NCBI GenBank assembly: GCA_911728435.2 | Contig: OU452205.1 | Coordinates: 9,616,260 to 9,680,259 of the forward strand | Origin: Apoderus coryli | Lineage: Eukaryota > Arthropoda > Insecta > Coleoptera > Attelabidae | Direction: 5' to 3' | DNA: 64,000 nt | In this document: piece by piece, positions 23,590 to 34,369 of the stretch | Numbering within the stretch: the stretch's first letter is position 1 | How the letters are laid out: each line of letters opens with the position of its first letter | The notes under the pieces: generated by a model | What the model was told of the DNA's origin: nothing | The model's input: only the letters and a program-made list of their open reading frames with translations | The model's database searches: none | Translations under genes and position numbers: made by a program

Positions 23590-24720
23590 CCATTAAGGGG
23601 CCACTTTTATATTCTATATATGTATTAAACCTGAAAATCTCAAATATAGAGGCAACTTATTTTACATTTGCAGACGACACGGTTTTAGTTTATTATGGTC
23701 CAAATGAAAATCATTTAGTAGGAGAGATTGACACAGATCTGAATAGATATGTTAGGTGGCTTTATGGTAATAAATTAAAAATTAATCGTGATAAAACTAA
23801 ATACATGATTTTTAGGCCAAAAAATAAATTTGACAGTTCTATGAAATAGCAAATTCATAATATAATGTTGGAAAAAGTGTCATGTGTAAAGTATTTGGGG
23901 TTATTTATAGATGAACTACTGAATTGGAAAAAACATATAGAAACTATAACTTTAAAACTAACGTCAATTATACCATACATCTTTAAATGCCGAAATTTTC
24001 TTTCTAATAAAACGAAATTAACTGTCTATAATAGTTTTTTCTTATCCCATAGAAGGTATTTTATACCTATTTGGGAAAATTGTTGCCCTACAACACTCAA
24101 CGAAATACTAATGAAACAAAACAAAATACTGAAAATTTTATTTAATTATGATTTTCTATATAATACAGAATTGCTATATAGGGAACTTCGGGTGTATAAT
24201 ATACAGAATATATTAAAATTTGAACAAAGTAAACTAATTTATAAAATATTAAACAATCTACAAAAATGCAATTTGGACATCGCACATGTTGGGGAATTAA
24301 ATAATTATAGTACAAGGTTGGAGGGTCATGTATATATTTCAAATGCTAGAATAAATATAGGTCTCAATTGTCCTCTCAACTCGGCATCTAGGACGTACAA
24401 TGGTCTACCAAATGAGATTAAGAAGTCAAATAATTTAAAGGTATTTAAGATACTGAGTGGGTTTCTGGCAGATAATTGATTACACTTGTTTTGTTATAAT
24501 ATAGTTTAGTTATGACATCCGAGAATGAGATGAATTTAGTTTTAAGTGTTGGACTATAATACTGTAATTTGTACTACATCACTGTGATTGTTGTTTTTTT
24601 TTTATTTTTAGTATTATTTTTAATTTTGTTTTCCTTGATACCAGTCTTTCACACTGTTTTAGGTTTAGTTATATATACTTTGTAAATTGTATAATTGTTG
24701 ATAATAAACTTTCCAAAAAA
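23590..24720 (+). pseudogene. Jockey/CR1-type LINE, RT 3' part and C-terminus
   Basis: The reading starts at GPLLYSIYV (normally GPLLF.IYI.D), continues FTFADDTVLVYYG with the catalytic A-D-D, then LYGNKLKINRDKTKYMIF. A stop follows near 23849. From 23865 the frame runs 204 codons: SCVKYLGLFIDELLNWKKHI, LTVYNSFFLSHRRY, then the C-terminal ASRTYNGLPNEIKKSNNLK and VFKILSGFL before the stop at 24479. YLG.xID..LxWxxHI and YN.LP..IK....L..FK are conserved in the post-RT region of these LINEs. The copy is 5'-truncated inside the RT and has one stop. The 3' end is about 24715 (aataaactttcc then A-rich). Confidence 0.85.
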
Positions 24721-24722
24721 AA

Positions 24723-24937
24723 GTACGTGAAAAAAAATAATTCTTGAAATGTTTTGTGTAAAAAGAAATCACATATTCTTTAATAATATGTTAAAACTAA
24801 GAAGAAAATGTGTAATAAGGCTCAATTAATGAGTAATCCAACATTTTTTGACAATATATTTTAATGAGTTAACATAATATTAAAGAACATGTGATTTGTT
24901 TAACACAAAACATTTAAAGATTTTTTTTTTCACGTAA
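24723..24937. repeat. MITE-like element with about 70-bp inverted arms
   Basis: The left arm gtacgtgaaaaaaa...gaaatgttttgtgt...aaatcacatattctttaat is mirrored at 24868-24937, ending attaaagaacatgtgattt...cacaaaacattt...cacgta. Similarity is about 80-85% over 70 bp with a 75-bp centre. It directly abuts the 3' end of the LINE at 24720. Non-coding. Confidence 0.7.
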
Positions 24938-25599
24938 TGGTGAGTTTGAATTTTGATGATTATTACAATACATCAAAAATATTAAATACATCCTTCTTTC
25001 CAGAAATTAATTACACCTAATACAACATAAATAATTATAAATATAATGATGATAGTTTTTTGAAACATGTTTGGTTGATGCACAATTTTTAGAGAGATCT
25101 ATTAAATTTGTTTCGTGGAGGTTGACTTTTTATCAAGAACATATCATTCTACTCCACTTCAATATGGACTACTTCTTCACAATGAAGAAAAACACATAAT
25201 ATATATGTTTCATAAAGCCTATTTACCAAGGATCAACCTCATGCTGTGCATGACAAATATAGTAGAAGACAGTTTGCCCGTCAGAACCTCAATATGCACA
25301 TAACAGCTATCTATATAATAAGCCGGTCTAGATAAACATTTTAAAGTCGAAACTTCTCGCTTTCCTGAAATTTTAAACATGTTGGGAGTACACTCAATTT
25401 AATTAAAATGGTTTTCGACGCCACAGTTAAGTAATACTGTGAGAAACCGGTGAAAAATGTAATAAGAGAAAGATTTCAAAGTTTTCATCATTAACGCTAA
25501 ATAATTGAGTATAAACTATATATAGGTATATACATCTAGGGGTTGTCAGGTATGACTGAGTTGACGATACAATAAATGAAATATTCAGAACGGCAATCT

Positions 25600-25985
25600 C
25601 TAGATGGGGAGATAGATTTCAAATAGTGATGAGAGAGATGAAATAAGTACACAGCTTTTGCTGTCTAGAGAAGCAATTTCGTGATTTAAATACATATTTT
25701 CTTGGAAAAATGACGAGACTATATTTATATTGTATATATATATATATAGATGTATATAATAGTAGGTAGGTAGGTCCAAAATCAGTGGTCTATTGTGGCT
25801 TATACCTATTTGTATTCCATCCAGCAGCTCAATCTTCTTAATGGAGTCGATTATTGTGGTAAGTGAGCTTTCTTTTAGGCTCACTGGAAAAAGAGATATG
25901 GCAAATTTAGTTCTAGACAGAGCTGGACAAGAACGTAGTACATTTTCTGCCGTCTCACCATCTTCCAGGCACATTCGCTACTCGG
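25600..25985 (-). pseudogene. LINE C-terminal fragment (zinc-knuckle region)
   Basis: The minus-strand frame reads MCLEDGETAENVLRSCPALS, then RTKFAISLF. This matches the C-x2-C...E-T-x-x-H/N-x-L-x-x-C-P-A-L pattern near the C-terminus of R1/I-type LINE proteins. The upstream part is out of frame or lost, and the frame then runs into (TA)n near 25735-25750. Too short to place in a clade. Confidence 0.55.
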
Positions 25986-26224
25986 AATTTTCAAGAGACC
26001 CAACAAACTACAATACGTTGATATTTTTGACAGTCCCGTTTTACCACCTTCGTAAATCCCGGCATGCGTTTTGCTGTTGGCATCCTCAATGACGAAACAA
26101 AATGTTCTCTAAACCTTTAATTTTCTCTTGAAGATGCTAACAGTCATAGCGAAACGTTTGTCGAGATTTAAAAAAGTGCTGTGTTGAAGTGGTAAAACAT
26201 GTCTTTTAATATTACTCTACACCA

Positions 26225-26500
26225 GAGGCTCTACAGTCATTCCTTTGCGATTTCAGCCTTCAATCGATTCAAAAGTGCACAGTAACAGTCGCTGTTGATA
26301 ATGGTTCCTTTTTGGAGGTAGTCAATGAATATTATTCTGTTCGCATTCCAAAATACAGACGCCATCACCTTACCGGCCGACTGTTGCGTCTTTCTATTCA
26401 GCTTTATCGCGGTTTAACAACGCCAAACACTCCTGTGAAGTGTCAATTCGTTATTGTTTTTGGTCGACTGTGAGCTCACGCGTCACACACTTTGCACAGA
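26225..26500 (-). pseudogene. Mariner (SETMAR-type) transposase, internally deleted
   Basis: The minus strand reads MRKLCAKCVTRELTVDQKQ (near 26500), then ECLALLNRDKAE (normally followed by the first catalytic Asp), then abruptly GKVMASVFWNANRIIFIDYL, QKGTIINSDCYCALLNRLK and AEIAKE (to about 26225). These are consecutive landmarks of mariner transposases. The segment with the first Asp between NRDKAE and GKVMASVFW is deleted, and frames differ, so it cannot be active. The 5' and 3' ends of the element were not identified. The sequence from 26690 to 26846 upstream has no recognisable motif. Confidence 0.75.
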
Positions 26501-27334
26501 GCTTCCGCATACTTACCCAAATGTTCGAGTAAAATGGTAAAAACACTACCATTTCATATCCTCACATAATGATTGTCAAGCCATTGCTTTTTTTTTGTTA
26601 ACATCCTTCTGGTCCTCCACTCGCACACCTCGGTACGCACTTAAGCCCCCGGCGTGTCCAAAATGGCGTACTTCAGCCTTAAAGGCTTATTGCGATTTTT
26701 CAGGACCATACTGCACTCACTATCACACAACATTCATTCTACAATCTAGATGAGCCACCGCCAGGTCCGTTTTTAATAAACCCCTCAGACGGTCACCCAT
26801 CCACCGTGTAGCCGCGCTCCACAGAGCTGCACTTCGACGGTCGTAACCACAGATCTAGAAAAGGGGGAGATAAAACTGTTTACATTTCCAAGCGATCAAC
26901 ATCATTATTTGCAGATATCGATAATTCCAAACTTCCGCTGTCATTCCCGCATTGTTTTAAAATACACTATTTTGATACGGCATTTTTTACCGTTTTAAAG
27001 CAAAATATAACTTAGGTGATGGTACTAATTTTTGTGTATTATAAAACGATATACCCAATATATTTTTTAGTTACCTTTTTATGAATTTTAACATATTCAA
27101 GACATATTTCACCAAATTATAATTTATTTATGAAGTACACGTGGCAACTCTGTAAAGCAGGGCAACTTGAATAGTACGCGAAGAATTTACTATTTCATTC
27201 ATTTGTGTAATCAGCCGGTAGTTTGAGCTCTGTTGCCAACTATCCTCTGCGTGCGTATTTATTTGTTGTTAGTTGGTGATTTTGAGGAATTTTGAGTGTT
27301 TTCTTGTGCAAAAACTATAAAAAAAAAATTAACA

Positions 27335-27845
27335 ATGGTGCGTCAGTGTATAGTGTGTAAAAATAATGAAAATTCCAACCCAAATTTGATATTTCGGAGG
27401 TAAGTAAGGTTACGACTTGTTATTGTTTATCAGTGGTGTAGTTTGCTTGCTCTACAAAATAAAAATAAATTGCTGTAAATAAATACCTAATGTAATTGTT
27501 GATTTTTGTGATGTTATAGAAATGCTAGGACTATTTAAATCAAGGTTTAATTATAAACTAAGGTTGCACTTCGTTAGATAACTAAATATGTTAATACTGA
27601 ATTGGTAGGTTACAAAAGAATGAAATAATTTCATATTGTAGGTTTCCAGTAAATTCGGAAAGACGCGAAAGGTGGCTACAGCTTTTGGGTCTGGAAAATC
27701 AGTATGTCCCCAAGTATGCACAAATATGCTGAAACCATTTTGATGTGAGCAACATTAAGATAACTGAGATTACTGGTCGAAAGCTAATTCGACCAGACGC
27801 TGAACCTCAATTATCATTTCTTTTTAATGAGCCTCTATCGTATAG
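27335..27845 (+). pseudogene. Two-exon THAP domain with a premature stop
   Basis: THAP domains bind DNA with one zinc ion (C-x2-4-C-x35-50-C-x2-H). Exon 1, 27335-27399, reads MVRQCIVCKNNENSNP, NLIFR and ends AG|gtaagt. Exon 2, 27642-27845, starts after ttgtag and continues in frame: R, FPVNSERRERWLQLLGLENQ, YVPKYAQIC-stop-NHFDVSN. It then goes on as GRKLIRPDAEPQLSF before |gtaatt. C5, C8, the invariant F-P, W, and C-x2-H are all there in the right order. Ser in C-S-x-H is replaced by TGA, which looks like one C-to-G change in TCA. It lies just inside the left end of the 26848-28801 element, as in P-type transposases. Without the stop it would be a THAP-only protein. Confidence 0.8.
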
Positions 27846-28145
27846 GTAATTATATATATATATGCTTAATAAAATGTGTCTATATAAAATTTAAGGTATA
27901 ATTCAATAATGTTCTAATAAACATATGGTGTATTTACCACCCATCTAGATTCTAGATCTGTGGTATTTAACTATTGTATTTATGTAAAAGGATGTGTTTG
28001 GCGACATCTAGTTTTCGTTGGTAGTATGCCGAGTGAACAACAGTTCCTATATCGGCTGCCTGGGAGGTGTATTTATATTTCTTTTTCTTTTCAGCTCAGA
28101 TTCAACTGTAGCCGAATCCTCTCCAAGCAAATCTAGTATAGTATA

Positions 28146-28216
28146 GTTTAACCATAGTCTAATAAATAATATATTATTTATTTAATACTATATTATTTAT
28201 TAGACTATGGTTTAAC
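28146..28216. repeat. Perfect 28-bp palindrome with 15-nt loop
   Basis: gtttaaccatagtctaataa... at 28146-28173 is exactly mirrored at 28189-28216. It lies inside the P-like element near its right side. Non-coding and AT-rich. Confidence 0.8.
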
Positions 28217-29212
28217 AGCCGTTCAATCCTGATCATATAAAAAACGTTCATTAAATGTATATATTTTATTTAAATTAATTATATTAAATTTAAAAGTTAT
28301 TTGATGATGTGTTTCAATGTTATTTATTTATGAAAATACTCGCGAACCAGCAAATACACACCAACCCATGAGACAGTGTTAGAACGAGTTTCAATAAATT
28401 ACCGAGGCTCGACATTGTTTTCAACAACCATCATAGTCTAAGGATATTTAGAATTAGATACGGTAATAATAATAAAATAAAATATATTTTTATCTTAAAT
28501 CATAATGAATCATAAACCAAAAAAAAAACGTTATTTTAAAAACCTACAATTTATCATTGCTTTATATCACTTTAGTGAACATCAATCGCCTAATTAAAGT
28601 ATAAATAATTCCTTTAAACCCGTACGCCACTGGTACATAAAACGAAATTGAAACGACGAACCTGGTACAACGTTGTCATTTTTTATATCTGTCCTTTTCT
28701 ATCTTATATATCAACTGCCAACTTATGTGTGATTGTAAACAAACGTGAACTATGAATGAAATTTCAGATAATGTTATATCTCTCGAGTTTCTAGATCTGT
28801 GGTCGTAACTATACGATCCCGTATAGGCTACCCGGCCCGGCAAGCCATTGTTTGGTTTCCACTGTATTATTCTTTTTCATCAAAAAGCAATGCTTATCAA
28901 AACTCGAAATTCATTTTTTCCATTTTTTTTTCTTCAATAAGACAAGTTGCTTTACTCAAAATCCTATAACTCCCAAATAAATAGTCAGATTGCAGTCAAA
29001 TTTCTACACGTATCGTTTGAAGGTTAGTACTAAATAAAAATCGTATGGAAAAAATTCTAATAACGCCATCTATGTGTCATCCTATGGAGACTTTTTGAAT
29101 GACCTAATACTTATCGATTAGGCTTTAACATGCGTTAAAAAAAAAACTGATTATGTCCACATTTGACAGTTTGACACATCAAAATCTATATGATTGGGAC
29201 TTATTATATACA

Positions 29213-29650
29213 GGATCTGCGTAAAGTAACGGAACGGACGATTATTTTCAAAATAGTACATTTTTAAAAGACAATCCGAGACAATTCCGTTTTCATTTAT
29301 GTCTGTTAATTTTGTAGCCTATGTATTTGATCCGAAATCTGCCGCATGGTGGTGCCAAGTCATGTTTATTTCAAATTGCAACCTCTATTTTTCAGGGAAC
29401 TTTTGAGTTGCTGCTGTCGCCCTGAGTACAATGATGTGCCACATGTGGGGGTAACATAAGAAATTTTGTTTTTTAATTCAGGTTTTTGCCTCCCTATCCA
29501 CTTTTAGTTGTGTCGCTTTGTGATTAATGAAATAATGAACATATCTAATTAATATTTTAAGCAGTTCAAAGTGGGTACTGTTAACTGTTTGACAATGGGC
29601 TAACCTTTCCACAAACGAGCGTTGCACGTTTCCAATGTTCTTGGAAGTGA
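29213..29650 (+). repeat. Dispersed repeat, copy 1 (mariner-like end)
   Basis: The block begins tatacaggatctgcgtaaag and shares long stretches with the inverse of 47525-47884: gtaaagtaac.gaac, aatagtacatttttaaaaga, gttgctgtcgc/ttc-tgagta, gtgccacatgtggg, gtaacataagaaa, gtcgctttgtgattaatgaa and gttcaaagtgggtac. This copy has an extra 95-bp stretch (about 29300-29395) or the other has a deletion. A TA-CAGG-type start suggests a mariner-derived element. Non-coding. 28810-29212 holds nothing else recognisable. Confidence 0.75.
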
Positions 29651-30961
29651 CCTCGTTTTTGCTTTAGCCATGGTTTTTATGCCATACATACTTTTATATG
29701 AATGTATGTTGCCAGATTAGCATTTTCTACGTGGTGCAGTGCATCCTTAATACAGATGACAATTATGTTGTAATGCACAATGATCTTAGTATCCTGTAAT
29801 TCATTAATTTTTGTAACCCTTTTTGCTGAAAAATAGTACATCTTATAAGGATTTGTGCTGTTGTTTTGAAGAAGCCAATTTCCTTCACATCTAACCTGTC
29901 ATTAAATAAGAATGTATTTCGAAATATTTGGAAACTATCACGAACGTATTCAAAATTAAGGCGCCATTGCTATACAGTCTAACTTTGCAAATTGTTTTGA
30001 AATCGTCTTGCATGTATGTCTTATATTTGCACGTGGAGCAACCTATTAGTCAATTAATCAAAAGTTTGGTCGTCATGTAATTATTAAATTTGTTCAAAGG
30101 TAACATAACAAAGAACACTGATGGGAAAAGCTGAAGATTTGCTGAATCACAAAACGTTCAAAGGTTAAATATTTGTCAAATGAATTGAGAGGTTTTCGTT
30201 CGAGAGAAACTTTGTAGTAGTAACGTAGGAGACATTATAAGCTATTATTGTTGAACATAAATAGGTATGGCTTAAAAGTTGCGAAATTTCAATAATTAAA
30301 AGAGATTTAATAATATCTTTCTAGAAATCGATCTAAATAAAACTGTAGTTGGATACAGTTGTTAATATCAATCCAGACTTTCAATAAATTGTACATTTCA
30401 ATTCAACTTTGAAACTCAAATAAAGTTTTTTTTACATTCGTAATAAAATAGCACTCACTCTGTCAACTAAAACATTTTCATGGATCATATATATTCCGAA
30501 GTAGACGAACAAATTAAACCACAAAATGACAAGTAAAACCCTCCCGGAATTGGTTCTATGTAATTTATTGTCGAGTTCAGTGCATTGCATGACTTATATT
30601 ATAGAGATGAATATATACGGACAGAAAATCTGATGGTTTTATTAGAAGCAATCAAGGGCTAGAGAAGTTTGGCAATATACCTATTAAATATCGATCGCTG
30701 TAGAATTTTTTATGCAAAAATGCACAACAAGCTTGCGAAAGCATTTTCGCTTTTAGGCGTAGATATATAGAAGAAAATAGATAGATCTAATTTTGCTTTG
30801 TTGTATTTCTCCTATATTAAAAAAGCTGAATATTTCTAGCGACTTTAGAATTGGCAGTAAATTGCCTGTGTTATTGAAAAAGTGTTGTTTACAAAGCTGT
30901 TTAAGTACACGGAAAGATACTTAAATTATGCAAGATCCATTGTCGAGAGAAAGCTAACTTA
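29651..30961. other. Intron sequence without recognisable features
   Basis: Short frames only on both strands. No motif, repeat arm or RNA gene could be supported. Confidence 0.5.
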
Positions 30962-32988
30962 GCTAAAATATCATAGTCTAAAAGGAAGAGGAGACTCTGG
31001 CACAGGTACAGACGGTTGAAAACGGACGCGAGCTATTTGTTGTATAGGCAGCAAAACAATAAACTAAAGACAATGATATCGGAGGCTAGATGTCGGTATG
31101 AAAGTGAAATCGCGGCGAGTAGCAATAAGAAATTCTATGCTTATATTAAACGGTCACTAAATTCTAACGTTTCTAGTTTCTCTCTGAAAGCAAAAACTAC
31201 GGGTGAACCAATAACTAGACCAGTTGACATAGCCAATGCATTCGCTAACCAGTTCAGTAGTGTTTTTACCGACGACTCGATGGACAATTTACCTGTGTTA
31301 CCCCAGTCTACCAGAAACAGGCAGTCATTAACAACCGTTAATTTTATAACCGCCGATATAAAGGAGGCAGTGGCGGGTTTGAAGCAAGACTCGAGTCCTG
31401 GCCCGGACGAAATTCCTCCGATGTTTCTTCAGAGATGCATTGAATCATTATTACGACCATTGGCCACGTCAATGCAAAAATGCATCAACATGGGCACTCT
31501 ACCGGAGGAATGGTTGTCTGCTGTCGTGATACCTATATTTAAAAAGGGTGACAAGTTCGCTGCAGAAAATTATCGACCTATTAGTTTGACCTGCGCACTT
31601 TGTAAATGCATGGAGAAAGTCATTACCAGAAATATGACTTCATTTCTAGTTGAATCAAATATTATTCCCAATGAACAACATGGGTTTATGCCCAATAGGT
31701 CGGTGGAGTCGAATCTTCTGGAGTGCCTCAATGTGTGGACCAGCCATAATGATGTTGGTCAGCCTACGGATGTGTTGTATGTGGATTTTGAGAAAGCATT
31801 CGACAGAGTGCCATTTGCTCGTTTGTTGCTGAAATTGAAGCATTGCGGCGTGCGGGGGGCACTCCTGAGGTGGATTGAGATGTTTCTTACAAAAAGAATT
31901 TTCCAAGTTAGAGCGAATGGTGCATTATCCGCTAAATTGCTGGTCTTGAGTGGTGTCCCGCAGGGGTCTGTACTGGGCCATTGCTTTTTCTGGCATATAT
32001 ATCAGACTTAACAAGAACCATCACGTCAAACATGAGCTTCTTTGCTGATGACACCAAATTGTTTTGTAACCCACTGCGAGACGATAATGAATTCCAGATC
32101 GACATTGATGGGGTAGTGTCCTGGTCGGCGGTTTGGTTGATGAACTTGAATTTGGAGAAGTGTCAGGTACTACACATCGGAGCTAATAATCCCAGGACTC
32201 CATATTTCATCAATGGAAATGCCGTTAAATCTGTAAATCAGCAGGAGGATCTTGGTGTCATCGTAACAGCGGATTTGAAGTGGGAGGTCCATATTTCCGC
32301 CACAGTGAAGAAAGCTAATAGACTGTGGCATCTGATACGGAGAGCTTTCAAATCGAGATCAAACTTTCTAATATTGCAATTGTATAAATCGTATGTTAGA
32401 CCACTATTGGAATATGCCAACAGCGTTTGGTCCCCCTACTTCATTAAGGACATAGAGGCATTAGAAAGGGTTCAGAGGAGATTCACTAAGCTACCTCATG
32501 CACTTAGCCATATACCATATGAGGAGCGATTGAGGCTTTTAAATTTGACATGTCTTTATGATCGACGACAACGAGGCGATCTAATTCAAACATACAAGAT
32601 ACTTAGTGGCTACTACGCGGTGAATCTCGATGTATTTCATCCTGCTAGAAATCCTAATCTGCGTGGCAATAGTAAGAAACTTGACAAGGAGAGATGTGCT
32701 AGACTTCCTCGGAAGAATTTTATAACAAACAGAGTTGTATATGCATGGAATTCATTACCTGAAGAGGTGATAATGGCGCAAACGGTTGACAGCTTTAAGA
32801 ACAGGCTGGACAATTTCATGGAGGACCATGGCGATCAGTTGATCCACTACTCGCTATAGAAGATTAGTGAGGATGACATCAATATTTCAAAAACCTTAAA
32901 TTAGGAACTGAGCAACAGTTTCATTGGTTTTACCGTTTACTGTTTTACGACTAATAATAATAATAAATAATAATAATAATAATAAAAA
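30962..32988 (+). mobile_element. CR1/Rex-like LINE, 5'-truncated, nearly intact RT
   Basis: The coding region (30975-32859) is followed by a short 3' UTR and a tail of (taa)n/(aat)n at 32950-32988, a microsatellite tail as in CR1/L2/Rex-type LINEs. There is no polyA tail. The 5' endonuclease is missing. (taa)n-type tails also end the LINEs at about 36140 and, on the minus strand, about 58705-58745. Confidence 0.85.
30975..32859 (+). pseudogene. LINE reverse transcriptase with a single-base frameshift
   Basis: The linker KRKRRLWHRYRRLKTDASYL leads to SSPGPDEIPPMFLQ, WLSAVVIPIFKKGD, ENYRPISLTCALCKCMEKVI and QHGFMPNRSVESNLLE. It continues VLYVDFEKAFDRVPFARLL (first catalytic Asp) and LSGVPQGSVLG. 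The frame then changes at 31979 and continues LFLAYISDL, MSFFADDTKLFCNPL (A-D-D catalytic pair), LNLEKCQVLHIG and RPLLEYANSVWSPY. The C-terminus is YAWNSLPEEVIMAQ...FKNRLDNFM. Around the break the DNA reads ctgggccattgctt where ctgggcccattgctt would give LGPLLF, so one C has been lost from a run of three. Otherwise about 625 codons are open and every RT motif is present. It is the best-preserved retroelement in the window. Clade placement by motif only. Confidence 0.9.
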
Positions 32989-34369
32989 GCAGCACTTGCT
33001 AAATATTGTTTTATACGTATCATAAAGTGTAGCTTTCATGAGTTAGAATTTTACCAAAAAATAAAAATTATCCTAGAAATTATATATACATATCTAAAAA
33101 CAAAATTTAGCAATGTACTAAGTAGAATAATTTTAGTTTAAACATATCATTAGATATTTTTTTAAAGGGTTAAATCTAATCAAATCTAGATTCTTGAATT
33201 CTTAAACCAATGATAAATAGCTTTATCACAAAAGAAGCTTTACAACGTAGGTCCAAAATTGAGTATCCAGTTTCAGCGTAAATTACCGTGGAGTGTGGCC
33301 TGACTCACTCTGTAGCTAAAAAATAATCTATATGAAATAACTACTGTTTCGCTACACATTATATTAAAAAACCGAAATTACTTAAATGGCTACAATTGCT
33401 CACTGTTTTCATCCGGTAAATCACAATGAAACTGCCAACGAAAAACAAACATTTTTCGAACCTAACTGTAAACATTATATTTCATTATTTATCTGAACCA
33501 AATAACAGGAACTAATCATGGCACAATAGAACAATGCCACAACTTTTTTACGTATTATTCCACCAGCATCATGTTTTTCCATTTCCAATTTAAAGTTAAT
33601 GAAAATGTAATGATATTTTGCAGGGCATTTGAATTTTCTATTTCGTTAGATACCAAAGTGACGACTAGGAGAAAATAAGGAAGTTTATCACGATTTTTTT
33701 CTTTATCAATTTCTGGAGATAAAAGTATTTGCTATAATTTCATTTCCTTGGTCGATCACGCAAAAAATTAACATTTAATTTTGTCTACCTTTGCGATCAG
33801 ATAGAGAGGAAATTAAATTCAACGATGTAATGATGAAAATATTTATTGCGCTTTGCAGAATATTTAGGGTTTCATGTACCTATAGAAATGAAAAACCACA
33901 TTAGTTTCATTTCCTAGTTGTTATAAAGACGTAGAGAGCATACAAGGCATTCGTCATGCTAGATTGTTTGCAATATCCTACATATTGTTAAATCTGCATG
34001 AAATTCTAGATATAATTTGCGTATAAAATTTTCTATGGCTATTTTCAGCGGTTTATGACTTATTTGAATATTTATGTCAAATTTAACGTTTTCAGGCCCA
34101 ATAATAACACTAAATTTTAGTAAATGGGAGTCATTTATTATAAGACATTTTTCTTGATCTTCTTATAAAGGAAGGTCAATTTTTGCCATACCTGCAACAC
34201 AATATTCCGTAATTTCTTTATACAGGGTGATCATAAAATTGCATTGAAAATGAAGCTATAAACAGATGAAACTCAATTTTTTCAAATGGAACCCCAGTTT
34301 TATAAGTTTATCGTATTTAGCATTCAAAATTGAGGCAACTTTGTAAATGTGAAAGTTAAGGAACTAAAG
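32989..34369. other. Intron sequence, one mariner-like end
   Basis: No coding sequence was recognised. tatacagggtgatca at about 34223 resembles a mariner-type terminus, but no partner was found. Confidence 0.45.

Larger units (their letters stand above)
26848..28801 (+). mobile_element. P-superfamily-like element carrying THAP exons, 1.95 kb
   Basis: The flanking 8-mers GTCGTAAC at 26840-26847 and 28802-28809 are identical. The ends are CACAGATCTAGAAA (left) and its exact inverse (right), a 14-bp TIR. An 8-bp target duplication, a TIR starting CA and an encoded N-terminal THAP zinc finger are the combination seen in P-element-type transposons (hAT also gives 8-bp duplications but does not encode THAP). 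The catalytic part is absent, so this is a non-autonomous deletion derivative. An internal copy of the TIR motif (ttctagatctgtgg, 27950-27963) and a palindrome at 28146-28216 lie inside. Confidence 0.8.

Noticed and set aside
26690..26846. 5S- or tRNA-like ggatgggtgaccg (minus strand)
   Set aside because: Only the short phrase fits. No rRNA or tRNA structure around it.
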